From Nemophila menziesii (Eukaryota; Streptophyta; Magnoliopsida; Boraginales; Hydrophyllaceae), in the NCBI GenBank assembly GCA_029959085.1, contig JARWIR010000039.1:3410001-3474000 (forward strand): a stretch of 64,000 bases of DNA, written 5' to 3'. The stretch's first letter is position 1; the number at the start of each line of letters is the position of its first letter. Below the pieces are notes generated by a model. That model was given only the letters and a program-made list of their open reading frames with translations, was not told the DNA's origin and made no database searches. Position numbers and translations under genes: made by a program. Shown here piece after piece: positions 52,238 through 64,000 of the stretch.

Positions 52238-54230
52238 GAAGTCGCTGGAGAGAGAAAGAAACGAGATTCAAGTGTATAAATGAGGTATTAAGCCATTATT
52301 CCGAATTTTATAAACCTCGAGCCTCTTTCTCTTCTCCAAACCTCTCCCAACTCCATTAAAGCTCATTCAAACCTTCACCAACCATCAAAACACAACCAAA
52401 TCACCATGAATTCAAATCTAAATCCTTCCCTACATCATTACAAAGAAGTTTTAATCACCCAAATCATATCAAAACGCCTAGAACCCAAGAATCAAAACCA
52501 TGAATTTTAAAATCTTTTTCCATAAATCCTTAAACCCACATAGAGAATTATCATCCTAATTCAAATAAAGCTTGTTCCACCTATAATCAAGAGATCAAAT
52601 TTCAAAAGTGTTCAAAGCTTTGAGTTGGGGTTCAAGAGAGATGATAAAGAGATGATAGAGATTTTATCAAGTGTAAGGGAGATGAAGTATCAAGGCAAGG
52701 TATTGGGTGAAAAGTTGGAAGAAGATATACAAGAGATTTCTAGAGTGTGATTGATTGGGATAGAGCGAAAGAGGATGTAAGGGATAGCGAAATTGGTGAT
52801 ACATAGAGTTTTACATACAAGAAAATCACTGCACCCTATCTTGGGTATTAATCAAGCGAGGCAATTGCCTCGAAGAGTATGTTTTCTTTCTTCCTTACCA
52901 CTTCTCTATATAAACTATTTGCTATTTTTATTTTATTGAGTCTTTTCGAGTCGTGGGGACACGACTCATTTTTGAGTTGGGGGTGGGGATTCGTTGTCCC
53001 TCATCTCCATTTTTATGTGATTTATTGTTTTTTTAGAGAAATTTGAGAAATTTGAAATTTTTTTAAGAGATGGATTAGATGTGGAATGTGTTTAATAGCT
53101 TGAAAGCATAAGCTTAATAAGTTGATGATAGAAAGTAGTACGTTTATGAGCTGCTTTATTTTGTATGCTTAAAGTATTTGCAGGAAAACACACATTGATA
53201 GTAAAGAAAAGATTAGTTAGCAATGCGATAGAAAGTATGTTCGATCTCAGGGAACCATGAGTGGTGTGTAGGCCGTGAGATCCAAGCTAGTTGATGAACC
53301 CATTTAATGAACGTGCTAAAGGTAAGAGAATGACAAAATTGCATAGTTTAGAAAGTGATTAAGGCGGTTCTTTCATAAGCCCCTTGTTGCCTTTTAGCCT
53401 GCTGTCCATTTTATTATTATATATCCTTCTCAGCCCCTTCTAGCCTTTCTAAAGCCTTTTTATTAGCCACATTATAAGCCATATCCCTTTAGTTTATTAT
53501 GCATTTCCATATGACCCGCACTCGAATCGCGATGCATAGACAATTGTTTTAGAGCTTGAGTTTGGGGTGATGGGTCCACCATTATGGGAAATATTATTGG
53601 GTTGGGATTTTTTTGAGCTTATTAAGTGTGCTCTGTTCTATATATTGATGATGATTCACAGGTTTATTATATTGTAACCCTTTGTCGGGGTAATAGTAAA
53701 TGAAAAAGAAGCTAAAAAGCTAAGTTATGAAAAGGCATAATTTATGAAAAATAGCGTGATATCTCAACATCAAAAAGAGGATCATAGCTATACAAAAGCA
53801 GAAAAAAATTGATATGAAAAGAATATATATTTGGACCGGCAAAGAGGAATTTTATGAGAACATCTGCTTTAATTGGGTTATTGGGGATGCTAATTTTTGC
53901 ATCAAGGAATTCATTGGGTTGAGTGAGAATGTTTTACGAGAGTAACTCAAGCTCTAGGGAGATTCGTTGATGGCTTGTGAGGAGATAGCCAAAAGCTCAC
54001 TCTAAATTATCCAATATACTTATCATACCGTCCCTAAGCCAACATTACAACCCTAAAGACCTTTTGATTCTTTGCTATGTAATCTAGAAGTGATTGAGAC
54101 GTTAGAGATTAGTTAAGTGGATCTTTGGATACTAGTGAAGTTCGATGAACAATCTATAGCCTCCTTGGTGAACTGAGTAAAGATACTCTCCTTCTTACAT
54201 TGCGAAACTAATCTAATCTTGAATTCAAGC
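52238..54230 (+). other. NA-2 B2 leader-like region and 3' UTR, first part
   Basis: As B1, with a deletion of about 30 bases near 52537. GGGA hairpin at 52948-52967. Ends in the CAAGC target. Confidence 0.6.
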
Positions 54231-55738
54231 TGATGTCTCCTCATTTGTGATAGATTTATATTAGGATGAGACATCATTTTTAGTGATTTAGAAGTCATTA
54301 TAGTCGATTTTCTTGAGAAATGCTACACTTTCCTATTTTGAGTCTTGATTTAGTAAAATAATATTTTTAGAGCATATTGGGTTTAATTATTTATTTAGTG
54401 TGAAGCTTTAAAGATAATTATGGAGATTAAGTAGATTCCAAGTCAAAGACTACAAGATATGGAAAGAGATAGACATGGTAATTGGAGATAAGGAAATAAA
54501 AGCTAAAAACATGGAAAAGGAAAAGCTGCCTTAATCCTGAATTTCTGCACCTACGACCACAAATCAGCTTATATCTCAAAAACGGTGTAAAATTTGGAGA
54601 AACGGTCAAGAGAAAAGTTGAAGAGCTTTCCGAGACTATCAATTTGGTATATTCATACGCGTCAAACGGATGAATATTGAAGCTGTTAGAGCCAAAATAA
54701 AATCGGACCTAGTTTCATGTTTTTAGGGTTACGAATTTGAGTTGGGCTTGGAGTCCACTACTTACTTCTCCTTCAAGAAAACGAATTAGGGCTTCCAAGA
54801 CACCTATCAATACACCCTTATACCATTGTAAACATGTCCTTGCTCAGTTCTAAACATTAGCTTAAATTATAAACAATAGCTTAGTCCTTTACTTAGATAT
54901 TCATCCTTAGAATCAAGCTATTCATTCAAGAAGCAAGCTGACCTGTAGAAGAAGACAAGAAGAAGAAGATTGGAGACTGACAAACTCCTCTTCTACATCT
55001 CACCTTCTCTATATTTCGAGTAATTAGCTATAGATCTATTCTCAACCATATTTCTAAGCTTTTATTTTGTAAGTTTACTTTTATTGTTGGATTATTATTT
55101 TGTCTTTAAATACTATTTGTTATTTTAATTGATTGAGCTTGGCGTATATTGTTATTATGTGTTTTGACTTATTGTTACACCTTAGATTTGGCCAATCTTA
55201 GGATTATTCTTAGTTATTGACAACACCACATAATCGTCTAGTTTTGATCCCTTGCCTAACTAGATAGCCATTAAGGTTTGATTTAATCACCAATCATTAC
55301 TTAGGAATCCCTAGTAGTGGAGAGGTTGCTCCTAAGCCTAGAGAAGGCTAGGTAGAATTTAGAATCCTGGTTAATATATAATGCTTAATCTGTGACGGGT
55401 TAGAATAACGATTTAGTAATAGATTCATATTAGTAATCCTAATCTATTTGACTTACATTCATATTTAGTTATTTGTTTTGTTTATCTGTTTTAATTATTT
55501 AATTGCGTAGATTGTTATTTCATCTTTGTATATTTTTATTTAAAACATCTAAATTCATCTACGCTTGTTAAATATAAGTAGATCTAACGGATACAATCCC
55601 TGCGAACGAACTTTACTTATCATTAAAACTTGCAAACGATCTGTGATACTTGCAGTGAGTTCTGTGGTTCTCAAGGGTGTGTGCTCTTTATTATTATTCT
55701 TATTTATCTATTTATTTACCACACCTTTGCCCCCACCA
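54231..55738 (+). repeat. Solo LTR inserted in B2
   Basis: A 1508-bp near-identical copy of the solo LTR at 41117, at the same base of the B internal region, flanked by CAAGC (54226-54230 and 55739-55743). One insertion, later duplicated with the unit. Confidence 0.9.
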
Positions 55739-55953
55739 CAAGCCGTGTTGATTGTAGATATGACAAGTGTGCAGGTATGTAGTTCGTATATATTATTGCA
55801 TGAAATTTTCTAAGTAGTTGCTTTGAGTTTATTGTATATATTTTGCTATCTTCTTCTCCTCAGTGCTTAATTTACTTAGATGATATTTTAGAGACTTCCC
55901 TATGTTTTTATTTTTTATTGTATCGAGACGATACAAGTTTGAGTTGGGGGTCT
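55739..55953 (+). other. NA-2 B2 3' UTR end, hairpin and PPT
   Basis: Same as B1: hairpin TTGTATCG-AGA-CGATACAA at 55918-55936, then the PPT before LTR5. Confidence 0.72.
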
Positions 55954-57704
55954 TGATGTCTCCCTTTTTGGTCTAAATATAAGCCCTTAGGAGACATCAT
56001 TTTAGGATGAAAATGGTCTTTTTATATTGAATTTTGTGCTTAAATTGCAATATTGCACTTTCTCCCCTTGGAATTAGACTATTTGCATTTATAGAGCTTT
56101 TGTGCGTTAATTTACTTATTTTTAGTGTAAAGTTAGTAGGTTTATGAATTTCATGAGAAACCAATCCAAGGAGGAGAAGTGAGAATTAAAGTCTTAGAAT
56201 ATTTCTAGTGTGCTTAGTCGAGTTTCCTGAATTTAAATTGCACTTTCTTATTTCTAGTCTTGATTTATTGATTTATTATTTTATAAAGCATATGCGGTTT
56301 AATTATTTATTTAATGTGAAGCTTTAGAGATAATATGGAAATAAATTAGATGCTAAATCAATGCTAAGGAGATAAGGAAAGAAGATCTTAAAGAAATCTG
56401 GAGATAGAAGGAATTAGAGTCCAACTAGGAAAAGGAAATGCTGCCTTATGAATCTAAAATTCCAGCCACGTTTTAAAGATCAGTCCATAACTTATGATTG
56501 GCTAGGAATTTGGGCGAGTGGTCTGCACCAATGGAAATCTCTTTCCGAGACAAGCGGTTTCATATATTGGAACTCCTCAAACGGATAAGTATTGAAAAAG
56601 ATATGACCAAATCAAATCAGCAGCAGAATCTTACCTTTCCTAGATTTACGGCTACGAATTAAAGAGTCCTTGACTTGTCTTCCACTCCAAGTAATTCGAC
56701 CTAGCACCTATAAATACCAGCTCTAAACCTTAGAAAATCATCCCTTGGCTGCATAAGCTTAATATACATTAATAATTCATCATAGAAGCAATCAAGAGGA
56801 TCTAGAGGAGGAAGAAGCAAGAGCTAGAGCTTAACTACATCAATTCAACACTTCTCCATCTCTATTCTTTGGGTAATTTAGTATTAGATCTATTTTGTCT
56901 ATGAGGTATTTCTAAGCTATTTATTCAAGAAGTTTATTTATGCATAATTTCTCTTTAGGATTGTAATTATATGAACCTTTGATTATTGTTTTTCTGTTTT
57001 AATTTGAATCTGGAATTTTAGTATTTAACTGAATTGGTTCTTAATTTCTATTGACTATATTCTTGTGCTTGTTCACTATCATTGACGTCGCGAATCAAGG
57101 GTAGGTTTTAGTAATTAGGCTATTCACTTTGGTGGGGAAGTGATCGCCTTGACGGGGGGTTTAATTACAGAAATAGAATATAGACGCGTGGTATCCGTTA
57201 TTTGACCCTGACGGGCTTGACTAACCACGTAGCCAATGAGGTAAAATAGTATTCATGTGAAAGTAGCTTATAATCGCCCTGACGGGGTTCGTAATACCGT
57301 AGGATAGCTTCCCTGACAGGGGCTAGGAGATAGTAGATTCCCGACTATTGTGAGATTTCCCGTTCACCCTTATTCTTAGGAATCATAAATTCAATAGGAT
57401 AGATTCATACTTGCATATCCTTATCTTTCTTGCATAATTATTAATTGTTTATTTTATTGTCTATTTTATTTATTTAGTTGATTAGAAAACAAACTCCCTT
57501 GCTATTTATGTTTTTATTTAAAGCAATTAAAACTATCTATTCTGATATGGAACACGAATTTAGAATAACTTCTTAAATCCCTGTGGAGACGATAATCCCG
57601 TATTTACTTATCTATTACTTGGTACGACCCGTACACTTGCGGTCTGTGGATCCTTTATTCCTTTGCTTTTATTTCATTATTTTATAACACACAAGGACCC
57701 ACCA
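55954..57704 (+). repeat. NA-2 LTR5 (A type)
   Basis: A 1751-bp LTR, nearly identical to LTR3. TATA box at 56708, PBS at 57711-57728. Confidence 0.92.
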
Positions 57705-57834
57705 AGTTTTTGGCGCCGCTGCCGGGGATTTATAGCGGTTATTTTATTTTGGGTTTAAGTTAGGTTGGTAGTTTTAGTTGTTTTCAGTTTTACGTTTGTT
57801 TTCTTTTAGTCTCTTTTCAGGTTTTTCCTTAGGT

Positions 57835-59046
57835 ATGGAGATTTCCCCCTATCAAGAGCAAATTCCAACACAGACCTGTTATATACCAGTACAACAATTC
57901 ATGGATCTAACACGCGGGAGCTTGACAGATCATTATAATAGGCTCAGGAAGTTGGAGGACTCCCTCAGTTGTTTCATGAAGACCACAGAGGATAACATAA
58001 TAAAGAGTAATGCGAAAATCGATGCTATCATATCATTAGTGCAAGTCATGCAACAAAGCCATAAATTAATGGAGCAACGATTGACGCAACTCACAGAAAC
58101 ACTTGAGAAATTACAACAAGTACCATCTATGCAAATGGGCCAAAGTACAAATTTAGATGATGAAGCCATTCAAATTGATAGCGATGTTTGGTTTGAAGTA
58201 GCTACAGAATTTAGCCTTCAAGAAGAGGAGGAAGTGGAATCGCCACCAGTTGCACCTAGTGAACTAGAGATTCCAACCATAGAAGAATCAACCACGCTAA
58301 GCATAGATGAGTCAATTGTTGGTAATGGAGTCGAAATTGAAATTAAATCTTGTGAAGGGAAGATGATATCCATGGAAAACCCAGCCAAGCCGCATCTAGA
58401 GGAATCAAATATTGAAATCTTGGTTAGAAAAGAGATTGAAGAAGAAGATACTAGGATGGATTCACCACCTAGTACTCCATTGATGTCACCTCCTAATCCA
58501 ATAACGACGAATCATTCAAATGGTGACATCGATAAAGCTTTTGTAGAGGTGTGTAAAGACAAAACCTACACCCAAATGCTTGAAAGTAATACAAAAGAAC
58601 TCACACCACAACAAGTAGTCACAGAAGATATTCCGGAAACAAAGGAGAATGCGAGTGTAGAGATCGAGGTTGAAGACGTGGCCCTCATAACAAAAGCAAG
58701 TTCTGAAACATCCCTTGTTTTAGACAAAATTCTAGAGGAAGAGCCACTTGAGTTCCCCATTATTCCAGAAGTATCTAACGAGGTTAAAGAGAAGGACCAC
58801 CACCATGAACCTGTGAAGAAGAAAGCTAAAGATGAGTTTGGGGTCGGAACCACGGTTGCTTGGAAGGCCTCCAAACAAGAGAATAGACCACGAGGTTTAA
58901 AAATTGAGTGGATGGGACCATTTGTTGTTACTCGAGTAGTGACACCAAAATTAATAGAGATACAACCTTCGAAAGGTCAAAGGACGCGAATTGTAGACAT
59001 ACATAACCTCACCCACTGCTGGGGAGGCTACATAATCAAGGGATAA
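57835..59046 (+). CDS. NA-2 A3 ORF: coiled coil + integrase-CTD-like
   Basis: 403 codons, identical to A1 and A2 at the protein level except Asn to Ile just before the EWMGPF motif of the integrase-CTD-like end. ATG chosen as in A1. Confidence 0.8.
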   Translation: MEISPYQEQIPTQTCYIPVQQFMDLTRGSLTDHYNRLRKLEDSLSCFMKTTEDNIIKSNAKIDAIISLVQVMQQSHKLMEQRLTQLTETLEKLQQVPSMQMGQSTNLDDEAIQIDSDVWFEVATEFSLQEEEEVESPPVAPSELEIPTIEESTTLSIDESIVGNGVEIEIKSCEGKMISMENPAKPHLEESNIEILVRKEIEEEDTRMDSPPSTPLMSPPNPITTNHSNGDIDKAFVEVCKDKTYTQMLESNTKELTPQQVVTEDIPETKENASVEIEVEDVALITKASSETSLVLDKILEEEPLEFPIIPEVSNEVKEKDHHHEPVKKKAKDEFGVGTTVAWKASKQENRPRGLKIEWMGPFVVTRVVTPKLIEIQPSKGQRTRIVDIHNLTHCWGGYIIKG

Positions 59047-59280
59047 TGGAGGTAACCCGTCAAACTTTAAATGACGTTAAATAAAAGTGCTCTTGGGAGA
59101 CACCCCAAGCTTTAATTGCTTTCTTAGTTTAGTTAGTTTTAGTGTATATTATTTAGTTACGCATTTTTTTTAGTTAATATTGCATATTTGAGAAAGGTAT
59201 TCGTGTTTTTGATGCTCAGGAATTGGAGAAATCGAGTTAGGGACGCGAGAAAAAAAATTTCGGAGCAAAGAAATAACCTG

Positions 59281-59528
59281 TGCGGACTACCCCCGCGGTG
59301 TACCCTTACACCGCAGCCATGGTCCGCAGGGTAAAAACCCGTACCACGGGTTGGAGCGCGGGTTTTATCCAGAACCGAGAAATTTTGACCCCGCGGACTA
59401 CCCCCATGCACCGCACCATGGTCCGCACGGTTAAAACCTGTGCCACAGGGTAGATCCACGGGTATTTTGACGAAGAAGGTGCGGAGTACCCCTGCGGTAC
59501 ATCCCCTGCACCGTACCATGGTCCGCAC
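59281..59528 (+). repeat. NA-2 A3 GC-rich hairpin array
   Basis: Copy of the A1 array with the three hairpins preserved and a single-base change between hairpins 2 and 3. Confidence 0.78.
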
Positions 59529-61778
59529 GAAACCGCTGGAGAGAGAAAGAAACGAGATTCAAGTGTATAAATGAGGTATTAAGCCATTATTCCGAATTTT
59601 ATAAACCTCGAGCCTCTTTCTCTTCTCCAAACCTCTCCCAACTCCATTAAAGCTCATTCAAACCTTCACCAACCATCAAAACACAACCAAATCACCATGA
59701 ATTCAAATCTAAATCCTTCCCTATATCATTACAAAGAAGTTTTAATCACCCAAATCGTATCAAAACGCCTAGAACCCAAGAATCAAAACCATGAATTTTA
59801 AAATATTTTTCCATAAATCCTTAAACCCATATCACCAAAGCTTGATTCAATCTTACCCACATAGAGAATTATCATTCTAAGACCTTTCCTAATTCAAATA
59901 AAGCTTGTTCCACCTATAATCAAGAGTTCAAATTTCAAAAATGTTCAAAGCTTTGAGTTGGGGGTCAAGAGATGATAAAGAGATGATAGAGATTTTATCA
60001 AGTGTAAGGGAGATGAAGTATCAAGGCAAGGTATTGGGTGAAAAGTTGGAAGAAGATATACAAGAGATTTCTAGAGTGTGATTGATTGGGATAGAGCGAA
60101 AGAGGATGTAAGGGATAGCGAAATTGGTGATACAGAGAGTTTTACATACAAGGAAATCACTGCACCCTATCTTGGGTATTAATCAAGCGAGGCAATTGCC
60201 TCGAAGAGTATGTTTTCTTTCTTCCTTACCACTTCTCTATATGCACTATTTGCTATTTTTATTTTATTGAGTCTTTTCGAGTCATGGGGACACGACTCAT
60301 TTTTGAGTTGGGGGTGGGGATTCGTTGTCCCTCATCTCCATTTTTATGTGATTTATTGTTTTTTTTAGAGAAATTTGAGAAATTTGAAATTTTTTTAAGA
60401 GATGGATTAGATGTGGAATGTGTTTAATAGCTTGAAAGCATAAGCTTAGTAAGTTGATGATAGAAAGTAGTACGTTTATGAGCTGCTTTATTTTGTATGC
60501 TTTGAGTATTTGCAGGAAAACACACATTGATAGTAAAGAAAAGATTAGTTAGCAATGCGATAGAAAGTATGTTCGATCTCAGGGAACCATGAGTGGTGTG
60601 TAGGCCGTGAGATCCAAGCTAGTTGATGAACCCATTTAATGAACGTGCTAAAGGTAAGAGAATGACAAAATTGCATAGTTTAGAAAGTGATTAAGGCGGT
60701 TCTTTCATAAGCCCCTTGTTGCCTTTTAGCCTGCTGTCCATTTTATTATTATATATCCTTCTCAGCCCCTTCAAGCCTTTCTAAAGCCTTTTTATTAGCC
60801 ACATTATAAGCCATATCCCTTTAGTTTATTATGCATTTCCACATGACCCGCACTCGAATCGCGATGCATAGACAATTGTTTTAGAGCTTGAGTTTGGGGT
60901 GGTGGGTCCACCATTATGGGAAATATTATTGGGTTGGGATTTTTTTGAGCTTATTAAGTGTGCTCTGTTCTATATATTGATGATGATTCACAGGTTTATT
61001 ATATTGTAACCCTTTGCCGGGGTAATAGTAAATGAAAAAGAAGCTAAAAAGCTAAGTTATGAAAAGGCATAATTTATGAAATATAGTGTGATATCTCAAC
61101 ATCAAAAAGAGGATCATAGCTATACAAAAGCAGAAAAAAATTGATATGAAAAGAATATATATTTGGACTGGCAAAGAGGAATTTTTATGAGAACATCTTT
61201 ATGCATTAATTGGGTTATTGGGGATGCTAATTTGTGCATCAAGGAATTCATTGGGTTGAGTGAGAATGTTTTACGAGAGTAACTCAAGCTCTAGGGAGAT
61301 TCGTTGATGGCTAGTGAGGAGAGAGCCAAAAGCTCACTCTAAATTATCCAAATATACTTATCATACCGTCCCTAAGCCAACATTACAACCCTAAAGACCT
61401 TTTGATTCTTTGCTATGTAATCTAGAAGTGATTGAGCCGTTAGAGATTAGTTAAGTGGATATTTGGATACTATTGAAGTTCGATGAACAATCTATAGCCT
61501 CCTTGGTGAACTGAGTAAAGATCCTCTCCTTCTTACATTGCGAAACTAATCTAATCTTGAATTCAAGCCGTGTTGATTGTAGATATGACAAGTGTGCAGG
61601 TATGTAGTTCGTAAATATTATTGCATGAAATTTTCTAAATAGTTGCTTTGAGTTTATTGTATATATTTTGCTATCTTCTTCTCCTCAGTGCTTAATTGAC
61701 TTAGCTGATATTTTAGAGACTTCCCTATGTTTTTATTTTTTATTGTATCGGGAGGATACAAGTTTGAGTTGGGGGTCT
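59529..61778 (+). other. NA-2 A3 3' UTR, hairpin and PPT
   Basis: Same modules as A1. The GGGA hairpin (60279-60298) has one stem change (GAGTCATG). PPT-adjacent hairpin TTGTATC-GGGAG-GATACAA at 61743-61761. Confidence 0.65.
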
Positions 61779-63537
61779 TCATGTCTCCCTTTTTGGTCTA
61801 AATATAAGCCCTTAGGAGACATCATTTTAGGATGAAAATGGTCTTTTTATATTGACTTTTGTGCTTAAATTGCAATATTACACTTTCTCCCCTTGGAATT
61901 AGACTATTTGCATTTATAGAGCTTTTGTGCGTTAATTTACTTATTTTTAGTGCAAAGTTAGTAGGTTTATGAATTTCATGAGAAACCAATCCAAGGAGGA
62001 GAAGTGAGAATTAAAGTCTTAGAATATTTCTAGTGTGCTTAGTCGAGTTTCCTGAATTTAAATTGCACTTTCTTATTTCTAGTCTTGATTTATTGATTTA
62101 TTATTTAATAAAGCATATGCGATTTAATTATTTATTTAATGTGAAGCTTTAGAGATAATATGGAAATAAATTAGATGCTAAATCAATGCTAAGGAGATAA
62201 GGAAAGAAGATCTTAAAGAAATCTGGAGATAGAATGAATTAGAGTCCAACTAGGAAAAGGAAAAGCTGCCTTATGAATCTGAAATTCCAGCCACGTTTTA
62301 AAGATCAGTCCATAACTTATGATTGGCTAAGAATTTGGGCGAGTGGTCTGCACCAATGGAAAGCTCTTTCCGAGACAAGCGGTTTCATATATTGGAACTC
62401 CACAAACGGATATGTATTGAAAAAGATATGACCAAATCAAATCAGCAGCAGAATCTTACCTTTCCTAGATTTTAGGGCTACGAATTAAAGAGTCCTTGAC
62501 TTGTCTTCCACTCCAAGTAATTCGACCTAGCACCTATAAATACCAGCTCTAAACCTTAGAAAATCATCCCTTGGCTGCATAAACTTAATATACATTAATA
62601 ATTCATCATAGAAGCAATCAAGAGGATCTAGAGGAGGAAGAAGCAAGAGCTAGAGTTTAACTACATCAATTCAACACTTCTCCATCTCTATTCTTTGGGT
62701 AATTTAGTATTAGATCTATTTTGTCTATGAGGTATTTCTAAGCTATTTATTCAAGAAGTTTATTTATGCATAATTTCTCTTTAGGATTGTAATTATATGA
62801 ACCTTTGATTATTGTTTTTCTGTTTTAATTTGAATCTGGAATTTTAGTATTTAACTAAATTGGTTCTTAATTTCCATTGACTATATTCTTGTGCTTGTTC
62901 ACTATCATTGACGTCGCGAATCAAGGGTAGGTTTTAGTAATTAGGCTATTCACTTTGGTGGGGAAGTGATCGCCTTGACGGGGGGTTTAATTACAGAAAT
63001 AGAATATAGACGCGTTGTATCCGTTATTTGACCCTGACGGGCTTGACTAACCACGTACCAATGAGGTAGAATAGTATTCATCTGAAAGTAGCTTATAATC
63101 GCCCTGACGGGGTTTGTAATACCGTAGTATAGCTTCTAGGTCCACCCTGACAGGGGCTAGGAGATAGTAGATTCCCGACTATTGTGAGATTTCCCATTCA
63201 CCCTTATTCTTAGGAATCATAGATTCAATACGATTGATTCATACTTGCATATCCTTATCTTTCTTGCATAATTATTAATTGTTTATTTTATTGTCTATTT
63301 TATTTATTTAGTTGATTAGAAAACAAACTCCCTTGCTATTTATCTTTTTATTTAAAGCAATTAAAACTATCTATTCTGATATGGAACACGAATTTAGAAT
63401 AACTTCTTAAATCCCTGGGAGACGATAATCCCGTATTTACTTATCTATTACTTGGTACGACCCGTACACTTGCGGTCTGTGGATCCTTTATTCTTTTGCT
63501 TTTATTTCATTATTTTATAACACACAAGGACCCACCA
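61779..63537 (+). repeat. NA-2 LTR6 (B type, with A-type patch)
   Basis: A 1759-bp LTR starting TCATG. Unlike LTR2 and LTR4 it keeps the seven bases AGAATCT near 62450, as in A-type LTRs. TATA box at 62534, PBS at 63544-63561. Confidence 0.9.
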
Positions 63538-63667
63538 AGTTTTTGGCGCCGCTGCCGGGGATTTATAGCGGTTATTTTATTTTGTGTTTAAGTTAGGTTG
63601 GTAGTTTTAGTTGTTTTCAGTTTTACGTTTGTTTTCTTTTAGTCTCTTTTCAGGTTTTTCCTTAGGT

Positions 63668-64000
63668 ATGGAGATTTCCCCCTATCAAGAGCAAATTCCA
63701 ACACAGACCTGTTATATACCAGTACAACAATTCATGGATCTAACACGCGGAAGCTTGACAGATCATTATAATAGGCTCAGGAAGTTGGAGGATTCCCTCA
63801 GTTGTTTCATGAAGACCACAGAGGATAACATAATAAAGAGTAATGCAAAAATCGATGATATCATATCATTAGTGCAAGTCATGCAACAAAGCCATAAATT
63901 AATGGAGCAACGATTGACGCAACTCACAGAAACAATTGAGAAATTACAACAAGTATCATCTATGCAAATGGGCCAAAGTACAAATTTAGATGATGAAGCC
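63668..64000 (+). pseudogene. NA-2 B3 ORF, cut by window end
   Basis: First 111 codons of the B-type ORF, with B-specific changes (AKIDDIISL, KLQQVSSMQ). The window stops before codon 119, so the TAG shared by B1 and B2 cannot be checked here; I expect it. Confidence 0.6.

Larger units (their letters stand above)
42840..55953 (+). repeat. 13.1-kb unit 2 (LTR-A-LTR-B)
   Basis: Contains LTR3, A2, LTR4 and B2 with a solo LTR. It is about 30 bases shorter than unit 1 because of a deletion in B2 near 52537, where the CATATCACCAAAGC stretch is gone. Confidence 0.9.
29699..64000 (+). mobile_element. NA-2 tandem array of a non-autonomous LTR retrotransposon
   Basis: Six LTRs in direct order, each pair of neighbours separated by a single internal region: LTR-A-LTR-B-LTR-A-LTR-B-LTR-A-LTR-B (cut by the window end). 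Neighbouring internals share one LTR; there are no paired LTRs or target duplications between them. The higher-order period is 13,141 then 13,114 bases for A-side LTRs, and 13,144 then 13,114 for B-side LTRs. The left flank GCTTG (E-minus gag) would be the target duplication; its partner is out of view. Unequal exchange between LTRs would make this pattern. Confidence 0.92.
55954..64000 (+). repeat. 13.1-kb unit 3 (partial)
   Basis: Contains LTR5, A3, LTR6 and the first 463 bases of B3, cut by the window end. The array may continue. Confidence 0.9.

Noticed and set aside
29699..64000. CRISPR-like or simple satellite repeat
   Set aside because: The repeats are whole LTRs and internal regions with PBS and PPT, not short spaced repeats.
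1..64000. Host protein-coding gene
   Set aside because: Every credible reading frame belongs to a retrotransposon; the remaining open frames are shadows or lie in LTRs and UTRs.

Overview
The window is plant nuclear DNA, probably from a eudicot with a repeat-rich genome, and it consists wholly of nested Ty3-type LTR retrotransposons of the Athila-like group. I see no host gene, rRNA or tRNA. The evidence is LTRs of 1.5-1.76 kb starting TGATGTCTCC and ending CCACCA, a tRNA-Asp-type primer binding site after each 5' LTR, polypurine tracts (PPT) before each 3' LTR, gag with a CCHC knuckle, protease with a DLGAS core, RT with an FMDD box, RNase H, integrase with HHCC zinc finger and DDE core, and a long 3' region after pol that sometimes holds an extra ORF.

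Layout. (1) Bases 1-12882 are the 3' part of a plus-strand autonomous element (E-left): the pol end, a decayed 3' ORF, the 3' UTR and the 3' LTR. A minus-strand non-autonomous element (NA-1, 3111-10683, target duplication GGAAC) sits inside its 3' UTR. (2) Bases 12883-17548 and 28848-29698 are one decayed minus-strand autonomous element (E-minus). E-left interrupts its 3' UTR, E-right its gag, and the tandem array the start of its gag. (3) Bases 17549-28847 are a complete but mutated plus-strand autonomous element (E-right, target duplication ATGAT), with an intact small 3' ORF. (4) Bases 29699-64000 are a head-to-tail array of a second non-autonomous family (NA-2): LTR-internal A-LTR-internal B, repeated with a 13.1-kb period (two full units and most of a third). 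Each internal B that is fully visible carries the same solo LTR, flanked by CAAGC.

How the parts work together. The autonomous elements would have supplied Gag, protease, RT and integrase. The non-autonomous elements keep the LTR, PBS, PPT and 3' UTR signals but replace gag-pol with one ORF of about 403 codons: a coiled-coil N-terminus, an acidic linker and a C-terminus resembling the integrase C-terminal SH3-like domain. This ORF occurs in two families with different LTRs and is open in all three A copies of the array.

The most interesting signals are this ORF, the 13.1-kb higher-order array, and a set of RNA/DNA structures shared between families: a hairpin directly upstream of the PPT with three compensatory base-pair changes, a GGGA-tetraloop hairpin in the 3' UTR, family-specific GC-rich palindrome arrays downstream of pol, reiterated PPT-like boxes, and a terminal inverted repeat at the LTR start. 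All alignments were made by eye; no database search was possible.
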